A DNA stretch of 64,000 nucleotides from Azoarcus sp. CIB (GTDB taxonomy: Bacteria; Pseudomonadota; Gammaproteobacteria; Burkholderiales; Rhodocyclaceae), in the NCBI RefSeq assembly GCF_001190925.1, contig NZ_CP011072.1, forward strand, positions 3,534,001 to 3,598,000. Reading direction: 5' to 3'. This document shows positions 51,020-59,198 of this stretch, piece by piece. The notes beneath the pieces were generated by a model. It did not search any database and was not told where the DNA came from. It saw nothing but the letters and a program-made list of their open reading frames with translations. Both the position numbers and the translations under genes were made by a program. How positions within the stretch are numbered: position 1 is the stretch's first letter; the number at the start of each line of letters is the position of its first letter.

Positions 51020-52708
51020 GTGATCAGTTTTCGCCCCAAACTGTTTGACACCCTGTCCGGCTACGGGCGGGGTCATTTCACCCAGGATCTTTCCGCGGGC
51101 ATCACCGTCGGAGTGCTCGCCCTCCCGCTGGCGATGGCCTTCGCGATCGCCAGCGGGATGAGTCCCACCGCCGGCATCTGGACGGCCATCGTGGCCGGCT
51201 TGCTGATTTCGGTGCTCGGCGGCTCCAAGGTCCAGATCGGCGGTCCGACCGGGGCCTTCATCCCGATCATCTACGCCATCGTCGTCGATTACGGCGTGCA
51301 GAACCTGCTGATCGCCACGATGATGTCGGGCGTCATGCTGTTCGCCATGGGCGCGTTCCGCCTCGGCAACATGATCCGCTTCATCCCGGTGTCAGTCGTG
51401 ATCGGCTTCACCAACGGCATCGCGGTCGTGATCTTCATCTCGCAGATCAAGGACTTCCTCGGGCTGTCGATCGAGAAGATGCCGGGCGAATTCTTCGGCA
51501 AGATGGAGGCGCTGCTCGGTGCCGCCCACACCACCCACCTGCCGACGCTCGCCGTGTCGGTGGTCTCGCTCGCGGTGCTGTTGACCTGGAACCGCGCGGC
51601 GACTCGTGTGGCGTGGATGCGGCGGCTACCGGGACCGCTCGCGGTGTTGCTGATCGCCACGGCGATCAACGCGCTCGTCCAGCTTCCCGTCGACACCATC
51701 GGCAGCCGCTTCGGCGGCATCCCGCAGCAGGTGCCCGATTTCGGCCTGCCGGCGCTGTCGCTAGGCACGCTCGGCAAGCTCATCGCGCCGGCGTTGACGA
51801 TCGCACTACTCGGCGCGATCGAGTCGCTGCTGTCGGCCCGCGTCGCGGACAACCAGATCGACGACCGGCACGACCCCAACCAGGAACTGATGGCGCAGGG
51901 CATCGCGAACGTGGCCGCCCCGCTCTTCGGCGGTTTCGCCGCCACCGGCGCGATCGCGCGCACGGCGACGAATATCCGCTCCGGCGGCCACACTCCGGTC
52001 GCCGGCATGATCCACGCGCTCGTGCTGCTGGCCGTAGTGCTGGCGCTCGCCCCGCTCGCGAGCCATATTCCGCTGGCGACGCTGTCGGCCATCGTGGTCA
52101 TCGTGTCGGTAAACATGGGCGAATGGCACGCGTTCGCGTGGAAGGAACTCACGCGCTACTCGCGGCAGTACCGCATCATCCTGCTCGGCACCTTCTTCGT
52201 GACGGTCGTTTTCGACCTGACGCTGGCAGTCGAGCTCGGCATGGTGCTGGCAAGCCTCTTCTTCATCTACCGCATGTCGGACCTCACGCGCGTCGAGCGC
52301 ATTGCACTCGAGGAGTACTACGGCGTCGAGGCCCTGTCGCGCCCCGACGGTACGCCGCGCATCCTCGCCTACCGCGTTTTCGGCAGCCTGTTCTTCGGTG
52401 CAGCGAACAAGCTCGAGAACCTGATGCTGATGCAGGACGGGCATCCCGATGCGTTGATCCTCGACATGGAGAAGGTCATCAACATCGACACTACCGGCCT
52501 CGACATGCTGCAGGCGCTGCATCGTGCGCTGGAAAAGCGTGGCGCGCAGCTGATCCTGTGCGACCTGAACGCGCAGCCCGCCTCGATCGTCCAACGATCG
52601 GGATTCGGCGAAACGATAGGAAGCGGGAATCTCGCCGGCAACATCACCGACGCCCTGCTGCGCGCGCAGCGCTGCGGGAGCCGGAACGCGGAGGTGTCCT
52701 ATGCATGA
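51020..52708 (+). CDS. SulP-family anion transporter with STAS domain
   Basis: The protein (562 aa) is an inner-membrane SLC26/SulP transporter (sulfate, bicarbonate or organic anions). It has about 12 membrane segments (about 20-410; [24 protein letters not shown] and [13 protein letters not shown] are family signatures) and a C-terminal STAS domain (about 430-545; [18 protein letters not shown]). The start is GTG at 51020 with GAGGAGG upstream. Its end overlaps the acylphosphatase start by 8 bp. The transported anion cannot be read from the sequence. Confidence 0.93.
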   Translation: MISFRPKLFDTLSGYGRGHFTQDLSAGITVGVLALPLAMAFAIASGMSPTAGIWTAIVAGLLISVLGGSKVQIGGPTGAFIPIIYAIVVDYGVQNLLIATMMSGVMLFAMGAFRLGNMIRFIPVSVVIGFTNGIAVVIFISQIKDFLGLSIEKMPGEFFGKMEALLGAAHTTHLPTLAVSVVSLAVLLTWNRAATRVAWMRRLPGPLAVLLIATAINALVQLPVDTIGSRFGGIPQQVPDFGLPALSLGTLGKLIAPALTIALLGAIESLLSARVADNQIDDRHDPNQELMAQGIANVAAPLFGGFAATGAIARTATNIRSGGHTPVAGMIHALVLLAVVLALAPLASHIPLATLSAIVVIVSVNMGEWHAFAWKELTRYSRQYRIILLGTFFVTVVFDLTLAVELGMVLASLFFIYRMSDLTRVERIALEEYYGVEALSRPDGTPRILAYRVFGSLFFGAANKLENLMLMQDGHPDALILDMEKVINIDTTGLDMLQALHRALEKRGAQLILCDLNAQPASIVQRSGFGETIGSGNLAGNITDALLRAQRCGSRNAEVSYA

Positions 52709-52991
52709 AACCGATCACGTCATGCGTCACCTGATGATCCAGGGGCGCGTGCAGGGTGTTGCCTTCCGCGCAAGCGCCCGCGTGGAGGCCCAACGTCTTG
52801 GCCTGTGCGGCTGGGTGCGAAATCGCGCAGACGGCAGCGTCGAGGCTGTGGTGGCGGGGTCGGCCGGTGCCGTCGAGCACTTTGTACGATGGGCTCATCG
52901 CGGCCCGTCGCAGGCCAGGGTGGAAAGCGTCGCCGTGGGTCCGGCGGAGCGGCCGGAGCAGACCGGATTCCTGATGCTGCCGACCCTGTAA
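52701..52991 (+). CDS. acyP: Acylphosphatase
   Basis: The enzyme (96 aa) hydrolyses acyl phosphates such as acetyl or carbamoyl phosphate. The phosphate-binding loop GRVQGVAFR contains catalytic Arg23, and the conserved Asn41 is in [12 protein letters not shown]; these positions match those of known acylphosphatases. The ATG at 52701 has CGGAGG upstream and overlaps the SulP gene by 8 bp, so translation is coupled. Whether the pairing with an anion transporter is functional is unknown. Confidence 0.93.
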   Translation: MHETDHVMRHLMIQGRVQGVAFRASARVEAQRLGLCGWVRNRADGSVEAVVAGSAGAVEHFVRWAHRGPSQARVESVAVGPAERPEQTGFLMLPTL

Positions 52992-53001
52992 AGGGACCGT
53001 T

Positions 53002-53041
53002 GAAAAGGGAAAAGCCCACCCGATCTTACGACCGGATGGGC
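53002..53041 (-). terminator. Rho-independent terminator of the mto-like operon
   Basis: On the minus strand GCCCATCCG and CGGGTGGGC form a stem (53014-53041; one G-T pair), followed by TTTTCCCTTTTC (53002-53013). It lies about 20 bases after the outer-membrane barrel gene stop. Confidence 0.85.
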
Positions 53042-53062
53042 TCCGCACTCAGTCAGGTGCGC

Positions 53063-55051
53063 TTAACGCCACTTGTAACGCATCGACGCGCCGACGAAGG
53101 TGGTTTCCTGGGTTTCGTCCTGCGAAACGACCGTTCCATCAACGTAGAAGGCCCGCGCCCATGCCCAGTCGTTCGTGCTCCACTGGTTATGCACCGCGTC
53201 GAAGCGCAGCGTCACGTCCTTCTTGAGGGCGTATTCGGCAAAGAGCTCCAGCGCCGTGACCGTGTATTTCACGTCAGCGATCCCGACCGTCACGGGGCTG
53301 CCGCTCAACCCGTAACCGCTGAGGTTGTGCGAATAGGAAAGATCGCCCCCCAGCTTCCACTTCTCGCCGACAGCTCCGCGCAAGCCGACGCCGAACGCCT
53401 CGGTCAGTGACTTGAGGTTGGCCTGCCAATCGGCGCTCGACCGCGCAGCATTGACCTGGCGGGCGTATTCGCGCGAAGCCCAGGCGTGAGTGCTCCAGCC
53501 TGCGGAGAATACGTACGCCCCATCCAGCGACCAGAACGTGCCGCGCCCCTTGTCGACGCCGTATCCGCCGTCCTTGAAATCGTCGTCGAACGCGTCGGCC
53601 GTCAGCTGGAACGTCAAGGTTTCGGTGGGCGCCCAATCGAGACGTGCGCGGACCTTCTCGCGATCGCGGTCGGCCAGATGGTAGGGCACCGCAAAATACG
53701 TTGCCGCGGCACCGGTTGCCGTCTCCTTGACGAGATGCGAGCCGCTGCGTTCACTCTGAATAAACGCCAGGGATCCGTTGAGCGTTGCCGACAGCGAGCG
53801 CGACAACTCGACACGGTAGGCGGTTTCCTCCGTGCGCTTGCGGGTCGTGACGAGACGCGCTGCGTAAACGTCCCGCTTCTTCTCGTCGTAATCCAGCCCG
53901 GCGGTCACCTTGAAACCCGCGGGTAGCATGTAGCGCGCCTCGAGCTTGCCGGTATTGACCTCGAAATCGCGCGTTTCGTTTACGCCGCTAAAGGTTCTCG
54001 ATGCCGTGGTCGAGAAGTAGCGCCGCGCCGTGGTCTGATCGTCACGATTCTCGTGGCGCCAATCCGCGACGATGGTCAGAGCGGAAAGCGGCCGGGCACT
54101 AAGGCCGACCTGGGCGAGCGTGGTTTCGACCTTGCCGTCGAGGTCCCTGTTGCCAGGATCCGCACGGACGATGAACTTGTCCTGCTGATAGGCAAAGCTT
54201 CTGGCGAGCTTGAAGTTTGCCCGCGTCGTCGGCGTGAAACTGTATCCGCCAGTGAGGTAGACCTGGTGGGCGTAGTTGTCGGGCGGCAGGGCGATGCGGT
54301 TCGGGTTGGCGATGTCCGTCAGCCTGATCGACGAGTTGCCGTTCTCGAAGAACGAGCCGTAGTAACCGGCGGACACCTGCAGATCCTTCCCGGCATACGC
54401 GAGGACCACATCGAGCTGCTGCATCGTATGGTCGATCGGCTCGCCGAGGAAGGCCACGTTGAAGTTGCCCGGATACACGCCGAACAGGCGCCGGCCTTCC
54501 TTCGTATCCTGTTTGGCCTTGACCTGCACGCTCCAGCCCGGGGCGAGAACGTACTGCCCGCCGGCGGTGAAGGCTTCCCGCGCGGTCTTGAAGCGCACGT
54601 CGCGCGCGCGGCTCGCCGGACCGAACACGTCGAGCGTATCGTGGCCGAGACCCTGCACACCGGTCCTGACGTCGTATTGCGAGAAGCGCGGAGTCTGGTC
54701 GTATTCGAGGAAATACTTCCAGCTGCCCTGAACGCCGTGCTCGAAGCGCAGGCTGCGGTTGTCCAGGCCGAGATTGTGGCCGTTGAGCAGCAACCAGCGG
54801 CCCGTATCATCGTCGCGCCGAACCAGGTTGATGTCGGCGATTGCGTAGAGGCCGAGATCCGGCATGCCGGAATACTGGCCGAAACGCGCAGCGTCTTCGG
54901 TAAGGTAGCCCAAACCCAGGCGCACCGAGCTCTCCGGGCGAATCAGGCGGGCGATGGTATCGTCCTCGGCAAACGCCGGGGCGAATGCTGCCGACAGCGA
55001 TGCGGCGATGATGCTCAGGCTGACGGCGCGAACGCGATTGATCTCTTTCAT
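53063..55051 (-). CDS. mtoB: MtrB/MtoB/PioB-family outer-membrane beta-barrel of an electron conduit
   Basis: The protein (662 aa) has a signal peptide (MKEINRVRAVSLSIIAASLS, cleavage near AFAPAFA-EDD) and then repeated amphipathic strands of an outer-membrane barrel, ending MRYKWR with aromatic residues as expected for Bam recognition. In the MtrAB family this barrel sheathes the decaheme protein so electrons can cross the outer membrane. The ATG at 55051 is preferred because GGAGG is eight bases upstream; the ATG at 55057 lies too close. The protein has no cysteine, so the N-terminal CxxC of Shewanella MtrB is absent. It lies 17 bp downstream of the decaheme gene. The symbol is by analogy with Fe(II)-oxidising MtoB; direction of electron flow is unproven. 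Confidence 0.87.
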   Translation of the reverse strand: MKEINRVRAVSLSIIAASLSAAFAPAFAEDDTIARLIRPESSVRLGLGYLTEDAARFGQYSGMPDLGLYAIADINLVRRDDDTGRWLLLNGHNLGLDNRSLRFEHGVQGSWKYFLEYDQTPRFSQYDVRTGVQGLGHDTLDVFGPASRARDVRFKTAREAFTAGGQYVLAPGWSVQVKAKQDTKEGRRLFGVYPGNFNVAFLGEPIDHTMQQLDVVLAYAGKDLQVSAGYYGSFFENGNSSIRLTDIANPNRIALPPDNYAHQVYLTGGYSFTPTTRANFKLARSFAYQQDKFIVRADPGNRDLDGKVETTLAQVGLSARPLSALTIVADWRHENRDDQTTARRYFSTTASRTFSGVNETRDFEVNTGKLEARYMLPAGFKVTAGLDYDEKKRDVYAARLVTTRKRTEETAYRVELSRSLSATLNGSLAFIQSERSGSHLVKETATGAAATYFAVPYHLADRDREKVRARLDWAPTETLTFQLTADAFDDDFKDGGYGVDKGRGTFWSLDGAYVFSAGWSTHAWASREYARQVNAARSSADWQANLKSLTEAFGVGLRGAVGEKWKLGGDLSYSHNLSGYGLSGSPVTVGIADVKYTVTALELFAEYALKKDVTLRFDAVHNQWSTNDWAWARAFYVDGTVVSQDETQETTFVGASMRYKWR

Positions 55052-55068
55052 GTTCATTCCCTCCCCTG

Positions 55069-56016
55069 TCAGCGGCGCAGCGCACGGCCGGAGTTCGTGT
55101 CATCGAACGGGTTGTTGGTGCCGTGGATGTTCGTATGGCAGTTCAGGCAGCCGCGTCCGACAATCAGCTTGGTCGCGAACGAAGCCGCCCCCGACACCGC
55201 CCCTTCCGGATTCGGCACCATCTGCTGATGGGTCTGGTTCTCATGACACTGCTGGCACAGGAATGGCGCACGCTGCTTGAGCAGGTTGTCATTCACACTG
55301 CCATGCGGCGTGTGGCAGATCGTGCAGTCTTCCGTCACCGGCTGGTGGCTGCGCACGAAGGGCCCGCGCTTTTCCATGTGGCACGTGTAGCAGGTGGCGA
55401 CAACACTGTCGCGCTGCATCAGCTTCGGACCGGCCGAACCGTGCGGGTTGTGGCAATCGACGCACACGACCTTGCGCTCGGGGATCGGATGGTGGTTCGG
55501 GCGCATCACCTGCGCGCGCTGCTCCTTGTGGCAACTGAAGCAGACATCGGGCTGGGTCTGGCGGTCGCGGACCGGATCCTCCGACGAATGGATCTTGTGG
55601 CACGACGTGCACTCCATGTTCGCAGCGGCGTGCGCGCCGGTCTGCCAATGCGTGCGCTGGCCGCCCTGGTGGCAGTTCAGACAGACCTGGTTGCGCTCCT
55701 CGATCGGCGTCGAGGATTTCGGCCCGAAATTGACGGTGGGTTTCGGGCGCTCCGTCACATCGGACGGCTTACTCACGTGCGTCGGACTCTCGCCGTGGCA
55801 CGCGGTACAGGTTCCGGCATTCTTGTCCGCCATGGTGCCGTGGCGGGTCTGGCCGATCGACAGGACCGGCTTGGCCTCGCCTTCGTCGTGGCAGCGCGTA
55901 CAGACCGCGTCGCCAACCTGGACAACGTCCTTTGCGGCATATGCATGACCGATTAGCGCTACCCCGGCCAGCACAGCCAGCATCCACCTACGGATGCCAC
56001 TTACTTGCTTGCTCAT
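55069..56016 (-). CDS. mtoA: Decaheme c-type cytochrome, MtrA/MtoA/PioA family
   Basis: The protein (315 aa; MtrA is about 330) has a signal peptide (about 1-27, LAVLAGVALIGHAYA) and exactly ten CxxCH heme motifs: CTRCH, CTACH, CLNCH, CTSCH, CFSCH, CVDCH, CYTCH, CTICH, CQQCH and CLNCH. This is the count and length of the periplasmic decaheme that threads the outer-membrane barrel. The true start is the ATG at 56016 (GGGGAG six bases upstream); the codon before it in the frame is a TTG. The gene lies directly upstream of the barrel gene and downstream of a monoheme cytochrome. No outer-surface decaheme (MtrC/OmcA) or CymA-type quinol oxidase is in the window. Confidence 0.93.
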   Translation of the reverse strand: MSKQVSGIRRWMLAVLAGVALIGHAYAAKDVVQVGDAVCTRCHDEGEAKPVLSIGQTRHGTMADKNAGTCTACHGESPTHVSKPSDVTERPKPTVNFGPKSSTPIEERNQVCLNCHQGGQRTHWQTGAHAAANMECTSCHKIHSSEDPVRDRQTQPDVCFSCHKEQRAQVMRPNHHPIPERKVVCVDCHNPHGSAGPKLMQRDSVVATCYTCHMEKRGPFVRSHQPVTEDCTICHTPHGSVNDNLLKQRAPFLCQQCHENQTHQQMVPNPEGAVSGAASFATKLIVGRGCLNCHTNIHGTNNPFDDTNSGRALRR

Positions 56017-56199
56017 CAACTTCTCCCCTTTGGTACTTCATGCACCGGGGCGACGACACCCTGTCTCGCCCCAGCTTCACACGGCGCAAAGCGAACCCCG
56101 GCCGCGGGTACCGCTTTCCGGACCTGCCTGTGAGCAGACGCGGAAAAGCCCCGCCTCCTTGTTGTGATCAGCCGGGGACCGCTTCGCGCCGGATTCGTT

Positions 56200-56529
56200 T
56201 CAAAGCGAAAGGATCCACTCGACGACGTTCTTGACCGCCGCCGGATCCTCGGTCTTCAGCGTCTCGTGGTCTTCTTCCTTGCCCTCGACCTTGACCTTGC
56301 TCGGCACCGTGACGTGCTTGGTGAGCTTCTCCATCGCCTCGGGCTTGCCCTTGTACTTGCCCGCGGTTTCCTTGAACGCGGGGCCGTCCTTCTTCTTATC
56401 GACGGCGTGACAGGTCAGGCACTTGCTCTTGCGAACCAGCGCATCGGCGGCGGCGGCATCGAGCGCGGCGGCCGGCAGGCTCGTTGCACTCGCGGCGAGG
56501 GCTATGGCGACAACAAAAAGACGCTTCAT
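56200..56529 (-). CDS. Monoheme class I c-type cytochrome, MtoD-like
   Basis: The protein (109 aa) has a signal peptide (about 1-22, cleavage near LPAAA) and one heme site, Cys37-Cys40-His41 (CLTCH). A Lys-rich body (KKKDGPAFKETAGKYKGK, EAMEKLTKHV) is typical of small soluble class I cytochromes c of the c551/c552 group. Possible Met heme ligand: the Met in PEAMEKL. It lies 183 bp upstream of the decaheme gene on the same strand and has its own promoter. A monoheme cytochrome next to MtoAB matches the MtoD role of shuttling electrons across the periplasm; this functional match is inference. Confidence 0.85.
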   Translation of the reverse strand: MKRLFVVAIALAASATSLPAAALDAAAADALVRKSKCLTCHAVDKKKDGPAFKETAGKYKGKPEAMEKLTKHVTVPSKVKVEGKEEDHETLKTEDPAAVKNVVEWILSL

Positions 56530-56585
56530 TTCAACTCCTTGGCAAGGCTCCGGATACGGCTTGCCTCATTTGTAGCAGAATGTTT

Positions 56586-56614
56586 CTTATACCTTTTGGA
56601 CTATGTACCGGCAA
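56586..56614 (-). promoter_or_regulatory. Promoter of the cytochrome / mto-like operon
   Basis: On the minus strand, -35 TTGCCG (56609-56614) and -10 TATAAG (56586-56591) are exactly 17 bp apart. It lies about 57 bases before the monoheme cytochrome start and just after the chemoreceptor stop codon. The operon can therefore be expressed independently of the receptor gene. Confidence 0.65.
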
Positions 56615-56648
56615 CCACCCGTGTGGCGCCGAAACGACAAGCAGACCA

Positions 56649-58277
56649 CTAGATACGGAAGCGCCGGATCTCGTCGCGCAACTGTGCCGACAACGCCTCC
56701 AGGCTGGCCGTCGCGCACGCGACACCATCGAGCGAAGAGCTCGTCTGCTGTGCGAGCCCGGCAATCATCTCGACGCTGCTGGCCGCCAGCGTGCTCGCCT
56801 TCATCTGTTCGTCGGTAGCCGTGGCGATGCTGTTCATTCCGTCGGTGACACCGCCGGCCGACTCCATGTTGCTGCGCAAAGCCTCGGACACCCTCAGCAT
56901 CGACTCGCGAATCAGCACCAGCGCATGCGCCCCCTGCGTGATCGCTTCACGCACGCCGACCGAACCGCTATTGAGCTTGTGCGTAACGTCGTCGATGTCG
57001 CTTGCCGAGCGGGTGGACTTCTCTGCGAGTTTGCGCACTTCGTCTGCAACGACCGCAAAGCCTCTACCGTGTTCGCCCGCGCGGGCGGCCTCGATGGCAG
57101 CGTTGAGCGCCAGCAGGTTGGTCTGGTCGGCGATCTCCTTTACCTGTGCGGTCAGACTCGAGATCGCATCGGTGTTGTGGATGAAGTCGCCGACGGTCTG
57201 GGTCATCTTGCTCACCGCACTTTCGACATCGGACAGCCTTCCCGTGAGCTCACGCACGTCGGCATTGCCGGCTTCGGCGCGCGACAGGCTGTCGCGCGCG
57301 ACCTTGAGCACCTCACCACTCGCCTGGGCGACCGACATGATGCTCGCAGCCATCTGTTCGACTGCCGACGCCGCCGAAGCGGATTTTTCGGACTGCTCAC
57401 CGGCCCCGGCGCGAATCTGGACCGCCCCGCGCTGGAGATCGGTGGCGGCGCTCGAAACCTGATCGGCCGACGAGGAAATGTTGCGGATGACGCCCTGCAG
57501 TTTCTCCATCATCTTGTTGAAGTAGGCCGCGGCCTTGCCCACCTCGTCCTCGGCGCGTACCGGCAGACGCTGCGTGAGATCGCCCTCGCCTTCCGAAATG
57601 TCGCGCAGCCGGCTGGACAGTTCGGCCAGCGGGCGCGCGACTACCGCCTGCAGGAACACGAAAATGAGGACCATCATCAGGCCCAGCGCCGCGAGCGCGC
57701 CGCCGATCAACTTGGAGCGTGCAGCCGAGACGGCCGCATCCATGCGGTTGAGCGAGACCTCCATCGTCACCGCCCCCAGCACCGTTCCTTCGGGGTACTC
57801 GTCATGACACTCGGTGCAGTCCTTGCCGAGATAGTTGGTGCGATTGATCGCCGGGAAGACCGCCTTCAGGATCTTGCCTTTGACGGGGTCGGTGCGCAGG
57901 TCGAAGAAGGGCTTGGCGCTGTCGATCGCCGCCTTTTCGTCGGGCCCGACGTTCATTTCGTCTTCGTCGCCGTCGCCGAACTGATGGATGACCGGCTCCG
58001 CCCGAACGACCCGCATGTCCGTGAGTCCCGACGACTTCTTCACCTGATCGAGGTAGATCGCACGCTTCTTGATCGTCTTGGTGCTCTTCATGAACACCAG
58101 CGTCGCCATCGTCATCTGGTTGATGGTCTCGGCGAAGTCATGGGACTGGCTGATCGCCATGCTCTCCTGCTCCGCCGACACCCATACGACCAAGGTCGTA
58201 CCGACGGCGATCAGGAGGGTTCCGATCGCCAGCATCAGGCGGACCCAGATCGGCGAGTTCTTCAGTCGTTGCATCAT
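56649..58277 (-). CDS. Methyl-accepting chemotaxis protein with a c-type heme motif in its sensor domain
   Basis: The receptor (542 aa) has a membrane helix at about 11-33, a periplasmic domain (about 34-190), a second helix (about 191-213), HAMP (about 214-266) and a full signalling domain with the conserved hairpin tip ([21 protein letters not shown], about 21 residues, ending before [12 protein letters not shown]). The periplasmic domain contains CTECH at 154-158, a c-type heme attachment motif, after LGKD and before [11 protein letters not shown]. This layout resembles known heme-c chemoreceptor sensor domains. The ATG at 58277 has AGGA upstream; the GTG at 58322 lacks a ribosome site. 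It lies directly upstream of the cytochrome operon, which supports a redox-sensing role. Confidence 0.9.
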   Translation of the reverse strand: MMQRLKNSPIWVRLMLAIGTLLIAVGTTLVVWVSAEQESMAISQSHDFAETINQMTMATLVFMKSTKTIKKRAIYLDQVKKSSGLTDMRVVRAEPVIHQFGDGDEDEMNVGPDEKAAIDSAKPFFDLRTDPVKGKILKAVFPAINRTNYLGKDCTECHDEYPEGTVLGAVTMEVSLNRMDAAVSAARSKLIGGALAALGLMMVLIFVFLQAVVARPLAELSSRLRDISEGEGDLTQRLPVRAEDEVGKAAAYFNKMMEKLQGVIRNISSSADQVSSAATDLQRGAVQIRAGAGEQSEKSASAASAVEQMAASIMSVAQASGEVLKVARDSLSRAEAGNADVRELTGRLSDVESAVSKMTQTVGDFIHNTDAISSLTAQVKEIADQTNLLALNAAIEAARAGEHGRGFAVVADEVRKLAEKSTRSASDIDDVTHKLNSGSVGVREAITQGAHALVLIRESMLRVSEALRSNMESAGGVTDGMNSIATATDEQMKASTLAASSVEMIAGLAQQTSSSLDGVACATASLEALSAQLRDEIRRFRI

Positions 58278-58430
58278 GGCTGCGTTGTCCTGTTTCTGCT
58301 TCCTGCGCGTGCGCGTGGTCACCGGCGGACGTGCGTCTCACTTATACGTAGGTATTACGGTAACGCAGAAACAAAGTTTAACAATGATCGAAATCAGGGA
58401 AAAAACAGTGCCAATTCTCTCCGGCTCACG

Positions 58431-58467
58431 ATAGAAAACTTCTATCGGCCAACCATGCAAAAGGCAA
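58431..58467 (+). promoter_or_regulatory. Candidate OxyR-binding site
   Basis: ATAG-N7-CTAT (58431-58445) matches the first half of the OxyR consensus ATAG-N7-CTAT-N7-ATAG-N7-CTAT exactly. The continuation at the same spacing is CCAT-N7-GCAA, a weaker match. It ends directly at the -35 box of the ahpC promoter, the position used for OxyR activation. Confidence 0.6.
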
Positions 58468-58497
58468 TTGGAACTTTCCGAATCGTGGCAACATAAT
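58468..58497 (+). promoter_or_regulatory. ahpC promoter
   Basis: -35 TTGGAA (58468-58473) and -10 CATAAT (58492-58497) are 18 bp apart. The weak -35 and long spacer fit an activator-dependent promoter beside the OxyR-like site. Confidence 0.55.
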
Positions 58498-58532
58498 CCT
58501 CCGGTCATTCAACCACTCTGGAGACGACAAAC

Positions 58533-59132
58533 ATGGCAGTCCTCGTCGGCAAGAAGGCCCCGGATTTCACCGCCAGCGCGGTTCTCGGCAACAACGAAAT
58601 CACGAACATCACGTTCTCGCAGGTCACGAAGGGCAAGTATGCCGTCGTGTTCTTCTACCCGCTGGACTTCACCTTCGTATGCCCGTCGGAGCTGATCGCC
58701 TTCGATCACCGCCTGGACGAGTTCAAGCAGCGCGGCGTGGAAGTGCTGGGCGTGTCGATCGACAGCCAGTTCACCCACCTCGCGTGGAAGAACACCCCGG
58801 TCAACAACGGCGGCATCGGCCAGGTGCAGTACACGCTGGTCGCCGACGTGAAGCACGAGATCTGCCGCGCCTATGATGTCGAAGCCGAAGGCGGCGTTGC
58901 CTTCCGCGGCTCCTTCCTGATCGACAAGAACGGCGTCGTGCGGCACCAGGTCGTCAACGACCTGCCGCTGGGCCGCAACATCGACGAGATGATCCGCATG
59001 GTCGATGCGCTGCAGTTCACCGAAGAGCACGGCGAAGTCTGCCCGGCCGGCTGGAACAAGGGCAAGGCCGGCATGAAGGCCAGCACCTCCGGCGTCGCCG
59101 AGTACCTGGCCGAGCACGCCAAGGAACTCTGA
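58533..59132 (+). CDS. ahpC: Typical 2-Cys peroxiredoxin (AhpC/Prx1 type)
   Basis: The enzyme (199 aa) reduces hydrogen peroxide and organic hydroperoxides. The peroxidatic Cys50 is in YPLDFTFVCPSE and the resolving Cys170 in HGEVCPAGW. The GGIG motif (93-96) and the extended C-terminus (EYLAEHAKEL), which make such enzymes sensitive to overoxidation, are present. GGAGACGACAA precedes the ATG. No ahpF is adjacent, so reduction probably relies on thioredoxin. A terminator follows, and the upstream site suggests OxyR control. Its divergent neighbour is the heme chemoreceptor. Confidence 0.95.
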   Translation: MAVLVGKKAPDFTASAVLGNNEITNITFSQVTKGKYAVVFFYPLDFTFVCPSELIAFDHRLDEFKQRGVEVLGVSIDSQFTHLAWKNTPVNNGGIGQVQYTLVADVKHEICRAYDVEAEGGVAFRGSFLIDKNGVVRHQVVNDLPLGRNIDEMIRMVDALQFTEEHGEVCPAGWNKGKAGMKASTSGVAEYLAEHAKEL

Positions 59133-59157
59133 CCGCTCCCTGGCGGATCAGCCCAAA

Positions 59158-59189
59158 GGCCGCGCCCTCACGGGCCGCGGCCGTTTTTT
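59158..59189 (+). terminator. Rho-independent terminator after ahpC
   Basis: GGCCGCG (59158-59164) pairs with CGCGGCC (59176-59182), with inner GCCC/GGGC pairing, followed by GTTTTTTC. It lies 26 bases past the stop, between ahpC and the convergent dnaE. Confidence 0.85.
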
Positions 59190-59198
59190 CGTCCTGCG

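Noticed and set aside
50905-51048. A 47-residue ORF (starts MPLTPSKRW) between metG and the SulP gene
   Set aside because: It has no family character, overlaps the SulP start and is low in expected codon bias. The interval is better read as the SulP leader.
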